Below are positions 43,535 to 51,494 of a stretch of DNA of 64,000 nucleotides, in pieces. The stretch's first letter is position 1. Each line of letters opens with the position of its first letter. Location of the stretch: contig NZ_JACJTD010000009.1 of NCBI RefSeq assembly GCF_014698505.1, positions 62,001 to 126,000 of the forward strand. The letters are read 5' to 3'. Under the pieces are notes generated by a model. The model did no database searches. It had not been told where the DNA came from and saw only the letters and a list, made by a program, of their open reading frames with translations. Position numbers and translations under genes: made by a program. This DNA is from Nostoc foliaceum FACHB-393. GTDB lineage: Bacteria; Cyanobacteriota; Cyanobacteriia; Cyanobacteriales; Nostocaceae.

Positions 43535-44482
43535 TTAATAACCTACTGTTTGATCTACGATGTTACGTAGAGGTTGTCCTTGGTGATAACGTGTGAAATT
43601 ATCTAGAAACAGAGCTAGCGATCGCTCCTTAACTCTGGGAGAATTACCAGAACAGTGGGGTGTAATAAAAACGTTAGGCAAAGACCACAATGGACTTTCT
43701 GGTGGTAGCGGTTCTGTGAACACAGTATCTAAAGCAGCCCCGGCAATTTCACCATCTTCTAAGGCTTTAACCAGTGCAAATTCATCCACAATTGCACCAC
43801 GAGCGATATTAATTAAATAAGCACTCTTACGCATCAAGCGCAGTACCTCAGCATCGATCATGCCTTTAGTATCCCAAGTCAAAGGTGTGGCAATTACAAC
43901 ATAGTCAGCTTCGCCTAAAAGTGCTTTCCATTCATCTGCACCTACTACTTTGTCAAAGTTAGGTAGTGGTTGCGGGTGACGACGACTCCCAAAAATCCGC
44001 ATCCCAAAAGCTTTAGCACGAGACGCAATTTCTTGCCCAATTCCACCTGCACCGATAATTAATAATGTTTTATCTAGCAATTCTTGAATTGGCAGACCTT
44101 TTTGCCAACGGTGTTGAGTCTGTTGTTGGTGTAATTTGGATAGTTGTTTGGCATAGGAAAGCATATAAGCAATGACGAATTCAGCTATGGGAACCGCATG
44201 AACTCCCGCACCGTTGGTTAAAATGAGGTTACGTTCTATATATTTGGGTGTAACGATGTGATTTACACCCGCATTTGGTGCATGATGCCAACGCAATTGT
44301 GGCGCAGATTCTAAAACTTGATGCAATGTTGTAGGTTTGAGGAAAAACCAGCTAAAGTAAACCTCGGCATTTGTAGCATCACCATCCAACTTACCTTCGC
44401 TGTCAACACGTACAACTACTGTGTCATCAGGTAAATGAGCTTCAAGTTCTGTGGCTACGTCTATTGGTAGAATAATTTTCAA
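43535..44482 (-). CDS. D-isomer-specific 2-hydroxyacid dehydrogenase
   Basis: A 315-residue NAD(P)-dependent dehydrogenase. Rossmann motif IIGAGGIGQEIASRAKAFG, then the catalytic trio: Arg in INIARGAIVDE, Glu in ALDTVFTEPLP and His in VFITPHCSGNSP. It reduces a 2-keto acid or oxidises a D-2-hydroxy acid; the substrate is unknown. The start is taken as TTG 44482 because AAGGGAG lies eight bases upstream, giving MKIILPIDVATELEAHLPDD; an upstream TTG at 44503 overlaps that site. It lies between the decayed binding-protein gene and an empty 900-bp region, within the catabolic island. Confidence 0.87.
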   Translation of the reverse strand: MKIILPIDVATELEAHLPDDTVVVRVDSEGKLDGDATNAEVYFSWFFLKPTTLHQVLESAPQLRWHHAPNAGVNHIVTPKYIERNLILTNGAGVHAVPIAEFVIAYMLSYAKQLSKLHQQQTQHRWQKGLPIQELLDKTLLIIGAGGIGQEIASRAKAFGMRIFGSRRHPQPLPNFDKVVGADEWKALLGEADYVVIATPLTWDTKGMIDAEVLRLMRKSAYLINIARGAIVDEFALVKALEDGEIAGAALDTVFTEPLPPESPLWSLPNVFITPHCSGNSPRVKERSLALFLDNFTRYHQGQPLRNIVDQTVGY

Positions 44483-44926
44483 AGCTGATAACTCCCTTAA
44501 CAATCACTTTGTCGGTAAGTTTTAAGCAGTGTATTTGGGCACTTGGTTGGAGATATTATTCGGGCAAAAAATAATGCAGATATGTCATTTCACCTTTTGA
44601 ATTGGAGATAAGAAATTAGGAAGATGCGATGCCTCTATTCTTTCTGCTTGCTTATATCTACACCTTTGTTGATAAATAAAAAAGCAGGTGCGACGATCGC
44701 CTAGATTTAAAAATTCCATCCATGACATTCTCGCACCCACCTCAACTGCAAAAAGGTATCCATCCCCATACAACACATTGCAACTTAGTGCTTTGCTCAA
44801 AAAAGCACAGCCTTCAGCAGCAATGATGACTGTGTGCCAATACAGCGCCAAAGTTGGGACGATGGGCTTACACCCCACCTTTGCTGCGGAACGCTACGCA
44901 AACTGCGATCGCACTTTAATATTTAC

Positions 44927-44952
44927 TACTAATTATTGGTCGATTTACCGTA
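44927..44952 (+). promoter_or_regulatory. TAC-N13-ATTTACCGTA motif, site A
   Basis: TAC at 44927-44929 and ATTTACCGTA at 44943-44952, 13 bases apart, the same spacing as sites at 48240, 48367 and 62461. It lies between the dehydrogenase (leftward) and the binding-protein gene (rightward). Confidence 0.5.
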
Positions 44953-45284
44953 GTTTACACATAAAAGAGCTTTACACACTTTTTTCAAAAAATCAAGAGC
45001 TATCTTAATAAAAGTTAAAACCGATTGAATCAAGTTGTAATGAATAGCAAAAGCTTGCCGATCTGCAAAAAGCTTTATTTCAGAGAATCGAGCCGAAAAA
45101 CTTCAATCTGTGGCAATCTTAGTAAAATTCGGCAATTTTGCGAATTTACTGCGATTTGATATTAAAAAATTAATGATACCAGATTTTGTTAACACAAGCA
45201 ACTATATTTTGAGATTGAATTTGTAGCTGTAACTACCCATTTACTAAAGTTTTTATGGGATGCTACTATCTTATCAAAAGTAAA

Positions 45285-45311
45285 ATACTGTAACTTGACC
45301 GACTTGATGTA
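45285..45311 (+). promoter_or_regulatory. TAC-N13-ATTTACCGTA-like motif, site E (weaker)
   Basis: ATAC, 13 bases, then ACTTGATGTA, so TAC-N20-GTA is kept although the second half is degenerate. The left part (AAAATACTGTAACTTGACCG) closely resembles site D (AAAATACTATAACTTGATTG). It is 107 bp upstream of the binding-protein ATG, a usual activator position. Confidence 0.45.
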
Positions 45312-45417
45312 AATTAAATAAACATATAAATTTAGCCAAATTATCATCAATTACTTGGTCTAACATCTTGGCAATGAATAAACTTAGCATTTTCCCTAAA
45401 CAAAGAGGTAAAGATTA

Positions 45418-46521
45418 ATGTTTAATTTTTTATTTAAGCGCATAATAATCTATTGTCAAAAATGGGTTATTTTCAGATTTGCTAGTCAAACCCGGTTATT
45501 ATCAACTGTTCCTATACAAGTTACTGGGGCTTTTATTACTGGCTTATGCCTCAGCTTGCTATTTGCTGCTTGTACAGCAAATAATCCAAGTAATACTACA
45601 ACTGTATCTGCCAATAATTCCACTCAAACCAAAGCATCAGTAGTCAGATTTGGCTATCAAAAATCAGCAATTCTCCTAAAAAGCAAAGGGCTTTTAGAAA
45701 AGCGATTACAACCTGAAGGTGTATCTGTTGAATGGATTGAATTTCCGGCTGGGCCACAGCTTTTAGAAGCTATGAATGTTGGCAGTATTGACTTTGGGCA
45801 TACTGGAGAATCACCACCAATTTTTGCTCAAGCAGGAGGTGCTGCAATCACATATATCGCAGGAATCGCTCCAAGTCCTGCTAGTTCAGCAATTCTTGTT
45901 TCTAAAAATTCTGCCATCAAAACAGTCAACGATCTCAAAGGGAAAAAGATTGCTTTGCAAAAAGGCTCTAGTGCCCATTATATGCTAGTACAAATTTTAG
46001 AAAAATATGGTTTAAAATATAGTGATATTCAACCCATATATTTACCACCAGCCGATGCTCGTGCTGCTTTTATCAGAGGTAGTATTGATGCTTGGTCAAT
46101 TTGGGATCCATTTTACGCAGCGGCCGAAAAATCTAGCGATGCTCGTGTATTAATTGATGGTACAGGAATTAATAAACAGGGAGGATATTACCTTGCCAGC
46201 CAAAAATTTGCTAGCCAACAACCAGCAATTATTAAGACATTATTAGAAGAGATTCAAAATTTTGAACAATGGTCTGAGCAACATCGAGATGAAGTAGCTG
46301 CAAGTCTTTCCCCCATTTTGGGCATAGATTTAGAAACAATGAAAAAGACTACTAACAGAAGAAAGTTTGGCATCACACCAATCTCTCAAGAATTAATTAC
46401 TCTTCAGCAACAAGTTGCTGATAAATTCTATGAATTGAAATTGATTCCCAAACAAATTAACGTCAAAGAAGCAATGCTTACACCTGAGCAATATGCAGCT
46501 TTTTCACCCAAAATTAAATAA
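45418..46521 (+). CDS. Aliphatic-sulfonate/taurine-type ABC substrate-binding lipoprotein
   Basis: A 367-residue periplasmic binding protein, SsuA/TauA type. A long N-terminal lead precedes a lipobox (LLFAACT, Cys about 52). The mature part has VRFGYQKSAILLKSKGLLEK, VEWIEFPAGPQLLEAMNVGS, GHTGESPPIFAQAGG and WSIWDPFYAAAE, typical of sulfonate binders; the C-terminus is NVKEAMLTPEQYAAFSP. No cognate permease or ATPase is in the window. A weak copy of the shared TAC-N13 motif lies upstream. The nitroreductase-like gene follows after 23 bp, probably in the same transcript. The ligand is inferred from family. Confidence 0.88.
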   Translation: MFNFLFKRIIIYCQKWVIFRFASQTRLLSTVPIQVTGAFITGLCLSLLFAACTANNPSNTTTVSANNSTQTKASVVRFGYQKSAILLKSKGLLEKRLQPEGVSVEWIEFPAGPQLLEAMNVGSIDFGHTGESPPIFAQAGGAAITYIAGIAPSPASSAILVSKNSAIKTVNDLKGKKIALQKGSSAHYMLVQILEKYGLKYSDIQPIYLPPADARAAFIRGSIDAWSIWDPFYAAAEKSSDARVLIDGTGINKQGGYYLASQKFASQQPAIIKTLLEEIQNFEQWSEQHRDEVAASLSPILGIDLETMKKTTNRRKFGITPISQELITLQQQVADKFYELKLIPKQINVKEAMLTPEQYAAFSPKIK

Positions 46522-46544
46522 TTCGTAATTAGTAGTTCGTAATT

Positions 46545-47366
46545 ATGACCAATCCTACTGAGTTATTTCATCGTCGTTATGGCGTAGACGCGTTCAATGC
46601 AGATATTCCTTGGAATGAGACAATATCTAATTTGCTGTCCCACCGTTCAATCCGCGCTTACTTGAGCGATCCCCTACCATCAAATACTCTAGAAACTTTG
46701 GTAGCAGCAGCCCAATCTGCATCGACTTCCTCAAATCTCCAGACATGGAGTGTAGTTGCAGTAGAAGATTTACAACGTAAAGAGAAGTTATCGCAGTTGG
46801 CGAATAACCAAGCGCATATTCGCCAGTGTCCTTTATTTCTGGTGTGGTTAGCAGATTTGGCGAGATTAACATCTGTCGCTGAAAGTCAAGGATTACCCCA
46901 TGAAGGTTTAGATTATCTGGAAATGTTTCTGATGGCGGCTATAGATGCAGCATTAGCAGCGCAAAATGCTGTTGTCGCCGCCGAATCCTTGGGTTTGGGA
47001 ACAGTTTATATTGGTGCATTGCGTAACCGTCCAGAAGAGGTGGCAGAGGTTTTAAATTTACCGCCTCATGTCTTTGCCGTTTTTGGCCTGTGTGTTGGTT
47101 ATGCAGATTCATCCGTAAATGTGGAAGTTAAACCGCGTTTACCTCAAGCAGCAGTATTGCATCGGGAGACTTATCAATTAGAGAAACAAGACCAGGAAAT
47201 TGCTCTTTACAACCAAATCATGAAAGCATTCTACAGTTCCCAACAGATGAATGTTGCTGGTGATTGGTCGGAACACTCAGCTAAACGAGTAGCGTTTGCT
47301 GAATCTCTATCGGGACGCGATCGCTTGCAGGAAGCTTTGAAAAATTTGGGTTTTGAGTTGCGATGA
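46545..47366 (+). CDS. Nitroreductase-family NAD(P)H oxidoreductase (NfsA-like)
   Basis: A 273-residue flavin oxidoreductase. The FMN-binding start is SHRSIRAYLSDPLP, then AAQSASTSSNLQTWSVVAVE, a central AAIDAALAAQNAVVAAESLG with LGTVYIGALRN and a FGLCVGYAD strand, as in NfsA/FRP proteins. It could supply reduced FMN to the flavin monooxygenases of the island; that fits sulfonate-use clusters but is inference. It lies 23 bp after the binding-protein gene and before a terminator-like repeat at 47371. Confidence 0.88.
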   Translation: MTNPTELFHRRYGVDAFNADIPWNETISNLLSHRSIRAYLSDPLPSNTLETLVAAAQSASTSSNLQTWSVVAVEDLQRKEKLSQLANNQAHIRQCPLFLVWLADLARLTSVAESQGLPHEGLDYLEMFLMAAIDAALAAQNAVVAAESLGLGTVYIGALRNRPEEVAEVLNLPPHVFAVFGLCVGYADSSVNVEVKPRLPQAAVLHRETYQLEKQDQEIALYNQIMKAFYSSQQMNVAGDWSEHSAKRVAFAESLSGRDRLQEALKNLGFELR

Positions 47367-47370
47367 AAAA

Positions 47371-47398
47371 GTAGAGACGCGATTAATCGCGTTTCTAC
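47371..47398. repeat. Dispersed palindromic repeat, copy 2
   Basis: gtagagacgcgattaatcgc continues into gtttctac: a near-perfect hairpin lying between the convergent nitroreductase and dienelactone hydrolase genes. It is related to 7394-7421 and 49177-49203. Confidence 0.6.
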
Positions 47399-47423
47399 AA
47401 AGTCAAAGGAGACTATTTGAGAT

Positions 47424-48179
47424 TTAGACTGTTTGCAGTTGGAGGTTTTTTTGGAATAATTCTAAGACTTGTTGCCAAGCGTCAGCGGCAGCTTCGGGAT
47501 TGTAGCTGGCACGATGGTTGCAGAAAAATCCATGCCCTGCTCCCTCATAGCGAAAGATTTTATGAGAAATTTGATGTTTCTTTAATTCGGCTTCAATTTC
47601 TTCTGTGTGTTCTAGCGGGATGCCTTGATCTTCAGTGCCAAAGAACGCGTAAATGGGGGCTTTAATTTTGGAAGTATGGGTGAGAGTGGGTTCACCACCA
47701 CCAGGTGTAGAGTTGGTAATCCCGCCACCGTAGAAAGAGGCTGTAACTTTAATATCTGGCAGAGTGGCTGCTAAATAGACAACGTGGCCACCAAAGCAGA
47801 AACCAATCGAGCCGATCGCATCTTTTTGGACATTTGGTAAAGTTTTCAAATAAGCGATCGCACTTTGAATGTCGCTCAATATTTCTTCTGCTGTGGTCTG
47901 CTCTTTATAGCTTCTACCACGCTGGATATCTTCTTGGGTGTATACAGCCTCGAACCCCGGAGCAGTACGTTGATAAAGTGCGGGAGCGATCGCTACATAT
48001 CCCTCCTTGGCAAACTTCTCGGCAACTTCCCGAATATGAATATTTACTCCAAAGATTTCCTGAATCACGATAACGGCGGGGAATTTTCCCTGTTTTGCAG
48101 GTTCAGCTAGGTAAGCATCAATTTGCAAATCACCGTTTGGGACTTTAACTTTAGTTGTGCGAATTTCTGTGGTTGCCAT
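47424..48179 (-). CDS. Dienelactone hydrolase family protein
   Basis: A 251-residue alpha/beta hydrolase. It has the dienelactone-hydrolase Cys-Asp-His triad: Cys in SIGFCFGGHVVYLAA, Asp in YAFFGTEDQGIP and His in YEGAGHGFF, plus PAVIVIQEIFGVNIHIREVA near the start. It hydrolyses lactones or other small esters; the substrate is unknown. The ATG at 48179 is 60 bp from a copy of the TAC-N13-ATTTACCGTA motif (leftward orientation), so it is probably in the same regulon as the binding-protein genes. Confidence 0.9.
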   Translation of the reverse strand: MATTEIRTTKVKVPNGDLQIDAYLAEPAKQGKFPAVIVIQEIFGVNIHIREVAEKFAKEGYVAIAPALYQRTAPGFEAVYTQEDIQRGRSYKEQTTAEEILSDIQSAIAYLKTLPNVQKDAIGSIGFCFGGHVVYLAATLPDIKVTASFYGGGITNSTPGGGEPTLTHTSKIKAPIYAFFGTEDQGIPLEHTEEIEAELKKHQISHKIFRYEGAGHGFFCNHRASYNPEAAADAWQQVLELFQKNLQLQTV

Positions 48180-48239
48180 TTTAGGATGTAGCCTACAATC
48201 TCGTTGAGAGTTGATTGTTTTTGATATCTATAGAGATAC

Positions 48240-48266
48240 TACGGTAAATACGTTAAATTGCCGTAT
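48240..48266 (-). promoter_or_regulatory. TAC-N13-ATTTACCGTA motif, site B
   Basis: On the minus strand: ATAC, 13 bases, ATTTACCGTA, preceded by AAA. It begins 61 bp upstream of the dienelactone hydrolase start, the position expected of a promoter-linked operator. Confidence 0.55.
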
Positions 48267-48366
48267 TTTATAAAAGTATCATTCCACAACCAAGTAAGAA
48301 AAACAAGTGCTGTTACCAATATCCCAAACAGGGGTAAGGGCAATTTTGATGGTATTGCTGATAAAA

Positions 48367-48393
48367 TACGGTAAATCTATCGTTTTAGTGTAT
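48367..48393 (-). promoter_or_regulatory. TAC-N13-ATTTACCGTA motif, site C
   Basis: On the minus strand: GATAC, 13 bases, ATTTACCGTA. It ends five bases before the start of the decayed gene at 48398 and about 190 bp upstream of the dienelactone hydrolase. Confidence 0.5.
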
Positions 48394-48397
48394 CAAG

Positions 48398-48607
48398 ATG
48401 ACAATATTAATTCACTGTGCTGCTGGTGCTAGAGCATCGGGAATTGCCTTGATTGCTAATGCGATTTAGGAAAGTCTGAGTTATGAGCAAATTCGCCGAT
48501 TTAGGAATTAGTTTAGATCAGCCACACCTGAAGCAATTTTTGCTGGAGAGATATACCGAAAAGCAGGCAGAAAAAAGTTAGTTCTGAAATTTGAAGAAAA
48601 CTTGTGA
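48398..48607 (+). pseudogene. Short decayed gene, family not recognised
   Basis: One reading frame from ATG gives MTILIHCAAGARASGIALIA followed by NAI, a stop (48467), ESLSYEQIRRFRN, a second stop, then FRSATPEAIFAGEIYRKAGR and KKLVLKFEEN before TGA at 48605. The segments read as one protein with two nonsense codons. I cannot name the family. A TAC-N13 motif lies directly upstream. Confidence 0.5.
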
Positions 48608-48742
48608 GCTTCAATGATTATCAGTAATTGTTGAATCCTCAGCATTACCCTGTTTGCTCACAGCCACCATAAATCCAATTCGCAATGGGCTAACGCCCCG
48701 CTCCGCTAACGCAATTCGCAATAAAAAATGGAGGAAATCAAA

Positions 48743-49147
48743 GTGTGGTTCACAGCAATCGATCATATTCAGGTGACATCACCACCTGAGGTGGAAAACG
48801 CGATGCTGTTTTTTTACAGTCAAATTTTGAAACTCACTGAAATTACTAAACCATTTGCTCTCCAAGCTAATGGAGGCGCATGGTATGTGCTGGGGGATAT
48901 TCAAATCCACGTAGGTATAGAGAAGCAGGCAAATAACCAAGTATCTAGACGGCATATATGTTTTCGAGTCCACGACTTAGAAGCATTTGCCAAACATCTG
49001 CAAGCTCATGGGGTAGAAATTATTAGCGATCGCACAACCGCCCAGCGTAGCGATCGCCTCCCAACTGTATACGATCGCTTTTTTATCCGCGATCCTGGTG
49101 GTAATCGCATAGAAATAGCGGAATTTACCCCAATACGCTTGGGTTAA
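48743..49147 (+). CDS. VOC-family (glyoxalase/bleomycin-resistance fold) protein
   Basis: About 134 residues. One vicinal-oxygen-chelate domain: FTAIDHIQVTSPPEVENAML (metal His), WYVLGDIQIHVGIE, RRHICFRVHDLEAFAKHLQA and FIRDPGGNRIEIAEF (metal Glu). VOC proteins act as lyases, dioxygenases, isomerases or drug-binding proteins; this one cannot be assigned further. GTG 48743 is preferred because GGAGG lies eight bases upstream; the earlier ATG at 48728 overlaps that site. It lies between island genes and is probably part of the catabolic set. Confidence 0.85.
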   Translation: MWFTAIDHIQVTSPPEVENAMLFFYSQILKLTEITKPFALQANGGAWYVLGDIQIHVGIEKQANNQVSRRHICFRVHDLEAFAKHLQAHGVEIISDRTTAQRSDRLPTVYDRFFIRDPGGNRIEIAEFTPIRLG

Positions 49148-49176
49148 GGGTTATTGGTGGAGATAATTGGTGTTTT

Positions 49177-49203
49177 AAGACGCGATAAATTGCGCCTCTA
49201 CAT
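49177..49203. repeat. Dispersed palindromic repeat, copy 3 (degenerate)
   Basis: aagacgcgataaattgcgcctctac keeps the arrangement of the copies at 7394 and 47371 but with weaker pairing. Confidence 0.45.
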
Positions 49204-49288
49204 GAGGGTTTTGTTGCTCATTCTGAACTGTATTGGAATTTATCCAACACAAAATAGACTCTTGACTTTCTAAACAAATATGCGAAGC

Positions 49289-49313
49289 TAATATTTAGAT
49301 AGACTAAATATTA
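49289..49313 (+). promoter_or_regulatory. Candidate MarR operator upstream of the efflux operon
   Basis: TAATATTTAG (49289-49298), ATAGA, CTAAATATTA (49304-49313): perfect 10-bp arms around a 5-bp centre. It ends 16 bp before the GTG start of the first operon gene, whose third gene encodes a MarR regulator; MarR proteins bind such palindromes. Confidence 0.6.
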
Positions 49314-49329
49314 AAAGTGCATCAAACTC

Positions 49330-50184
49330 GTGACAAGACTTACGGGAAACGCTGATTTGTCTGAATCACTTGCTAGTAGCCCTAAAGCAGTGATTTTAGA
49401 AACACAAGGACTGACACGTTACTTCGGTAAAGCAGTTGCTGTAAATGATTTGAGTATCACAGTAAAACAAGGTGAGGTCTTTGGTTTACTCGGCCCAAAT
49501 GGGGCAGGTAAAAGCACAGCCATCAAGATGTTGACAACTCTATTGCCCCTGAGTGCAGGTAGAGCAACTATAGCTGGCTATGATGTAACTCATCAGGCTG
49601 CTGCTGTCAGACGACTATTTGGCTATGTACCCCAAGCTCTTTCTGCCGATGGCAGTCTTACAGGCTACGAAAACCTCTTAATATTTGCCAAGCTATACGA
49701 TATTCCTGTCAAGCATAGGCAAAGGCGTATCAGCGAAGTTCTAGATTTTATGGGTTTGCAAGACGCAGCCCATCGCTTGGTACGTAATTACTCTGGTGGC
49801 ATGATCCGCAAGCTAGAAATTGCTCAATCTATCATGCACCAACCCAAGATTTTGTTTCTTGATGAACCGACTGTAGGGCTAGATCCCATTGCTCGTACTC
49901 AGGTATGGCAACTGGTGCAACAGCTCCGCGCAGATTACGGCACAACCATATTTTTAACTACTCACTTTTTAGAAGAAGCCGATAGCCTGTGTAACCGAGT
50001 GACAATTATGCAGCAAGGCGAAGTTGTGACAACAGGCACACCAAGTGATTTGAAAGCTTCTTTGGATAAATCAAATGCAACTTTGGATGATGTCTTTATT
50101 CACTACACAGGGGATCAATTAACATCAGGAGTCAGCTATCGTGATACAGCAAGAACCAGACGTACAGCTCAACGGTTGGGTTAA
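49330..50184 (+). CDS. ABC transporter ATP-binding protein (DrrA/NodI-type)
   Basis: A 284-residue ATPase. Walker A GPNGAGKST (about 58-66), Q-loop VPQALSADGSLTGYENL, signature YSGGMIRKLEIAQ and Walker B KILFLDEPTVGLDP; C-terminal VTTGTPSDLKASLDKSNATL with DDVF is usual for daunorubicin-resistance-type exporters. With the next gene it forms an ABC-2 efflux pump. The start is GTG 49330 with a poor ribosome-binding site. Its last 44 bases overlap the permease gene. First gene of a four-gene operon with MarR and MFS genes. Confidence 0.92.
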   Translation: MTRLTGNADLSESLASSPKAVILETQGLTRYFGKAVAVNDLSITVKQGEVFGLLGPNGAGKSTAIKMLTTLLPLSAGRATIAGYDVTHQAAAVRRLFGYVPQALSADGSLTGYENLLIFAKLYDIPVKHRQRRISEVLDFMGLQDAAHRLVRNYSGGMIRKLEIAQSIMHQPKILFLDEPTVGLDPIARTQVWQLVQQLRADYGTTIFLTTHFLEEADSLCNRVTIMQQGEVVTTGTPSDLKASLDKSNATLDDVFIHYTGDQLTSGVSYRDTARTRRTAQRLG

Positions 50185-50995
50185 GGCAAAACCTCCTCGC
50201 CAACCTAATATTATCTCTGCAATTATTCAGATATTTACGAAAACCCTCGTGATTGCCGAGATGGAAGTGCGGAAACTACGGCATGATCCCACTGATTTAA
50301 TAGTCAGAGCCGTACAACCATCACTGTGGCTATTGATTTTCGGGCAAGTTTTCACCAAGATTCGGGCAATTCCTACAGGCGACTTACCTTATTTAGATTT
50401 TATGGCTGCCGGTATTCTGGCGCAAAGTGTGTTGTTTGTCGCTATTTTTACAGGCGGTATGACGCTAATTTGGGAGCGAGACTTAGGAGTTGTGCATAAA
50501 TTCTTAGCTAGTCCGACACCAAGAGTAGCGATGGTGTTAGGGAAATCCCTAGCCTGTGGAGTGCGCTGTTTATCACAGGTATTTGTCATTTATGGATTGG
50601 CATTAGTATTAGGTGTCAAACTTAATCTTCATCCTTTGGCTTTTTTGCAAGTGCTATTAGTCGTTATGCTAGGAGCAGGTTGTTTCTGCACATTTTCCTT
50701 AATCATTGGCTGTTTAGTAAAAACTAGAGAACGAATGACGGGAATTGGGCAGTTGTTAACTATGCCGTTGTTTTTTGCTAGTAATGCCATCTATCCCATT
50801 TCCATGATGCCCGACTGGTTAAAATTTTTGTCTCGTATTAATCCTTTAACTTACGAAGTGGATGCCTTACGCGGGACGATGCTAGCAAATGGAACTAGTA
50901 TCTATGGATTTGGTTGGGACTGTACAATTCTCTTGTTAACATTAATAGGCTTAACCCTGATTTGTGGACGACTTTATCCACGGGTGGCAATGTAA
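50141..50995 (+). CDS. ABC-2 type transporter permease
   Basis: A 284-residue membrane protein with six hydrophobic segments (about 50-70, 85-110, 135-160, 170-195, 200-222, 255-275). Family marks: LPYLDFMAAGILAQSVLFVA, FLASPTPRVAMVLGK, PLFFASNAIYPISMMPDWLK and NPLTYEVDALRG. Together with the overlapping ATPase gene it makes a drug/lipid-type exporter. The GTG at 50141 has AGGAG ten bases upstream and lies inside the ATPase coding sequence (44-base overlap), implying coupled translation. Confidence 0.9.
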   Translation: MIQQEPDVQLNGWVKAKPPRQPNIISAIIQIFTKTLVIAEMEVRKLRHDPTDLIVRAVQPSLWLLIFGQVFTKIRAIPTGDLPYLDFMAAGILAQSVLFVAIFTGGMTLIWERDLGVVHKFLASPTPRVAMVLGKSLACGVRCLSQVFVIYGLALVLGVKLNLHPLAFLQVLLVVMLGAGCFCTFSLIIGCLVKTRERMTGIGQLLTMPLFFASNAIYPISMMPDWLKFLSRINPLTYEVDALRGTMLANGTSIYGFGWDCTILLLTLIGLTLICGRLYPRVAM

Positions 50996-51014
50996 TTAGG
51001 AGAAAGAATAGCTG

Positions 51015-51494
51015 ATGAAACTCGGAAAACCTACGCAAGGCGCAACTTCCCAAGAATGTGCTGCCAGAGTAATGGATACAATTCCGTTAGTGATGCGGTT
51101 TATCCGAGCGGATATGCGAGCTCACAGTGCTGCTGCTTTATCTATACCACAGTTGCGATCGCTAGCATTTCTTAACCGCAGTCCAGGTGCTTCATTATCC
51201 GATTTGGCAGAGCATCTAGGTGTCACCTGTGCAACAGCATCAGCAACAACAGAAAGGCTAGTACAGCGCAACTTAGTGCAACGCATCGATGATCCTCATG
51301 AAAGGCGGCGAGTTCTCCTGAATCTTACTGAAGATGGAAAGCATCAATTAAAGCAATCTCAAGACCAAACTCGCGCTCATATAGCCGACCTTTTGGAAGG
51401 TCTGACACCAGAACAAGTTTCCAATATTGAAGAAGGGTTGGCTTTACTGAAAAATGTCTTCGAGCAAACAGAAATTAAACGGGAGCAACGCTAA
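51015..51494 (+). CDS. MarR-family transcriptional regulator
   Basis: A 159-residue winged-helix protein. The core reads LSIPQLRSLAFLNRSPGASL, then SDLAEHLGVTCATASATTER as the recognition helix and VQRIDDPHERRRVLLNLTED as the wing. It probably represses its own efflux operon until a ligand appears; a perfect palindrome at 49289-49313 is the likely target. AGGAGA precedes the ATG. It is followed by an MFS gene whose start lies 41 bases before its own stop. Confidence 0.92.
   Translation: MKLGKPTQGATSQECAARVMDTIPLVMRFIRADMRAHSAAALSIPQLRSLAFLNRSPGASLSDLAEHLGVTCATASATTERLVQRNLVQRIDDPHERRRVLLNLTEDGKHQLKQSQDQTRAHIADLLEGLTPEQVSNIEEGLALLKNVFEQTEIKREQR

Larger units (their letters stand above)
44505..45417. 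other. Long intergenic region without a convincing gene
   Basis: About 900 bp between divergent genes. Overlapping ORFs on both strands (44585-44878 and 44688-45008) have no recognisable domain and no good start signals. They may be a decayed gene but this cannot be shown. The region does hold two copies of the TAC-N13-ATTTACCGTA motif. Confidence 0.45.

Noticed and set aside
44585..45008. Overlapping ORFs on both strands in the 900-bp gap
   Set aside because: No recognisable family and each contradicts the other; could be a decayed gene, but the sequence alone does not support it.
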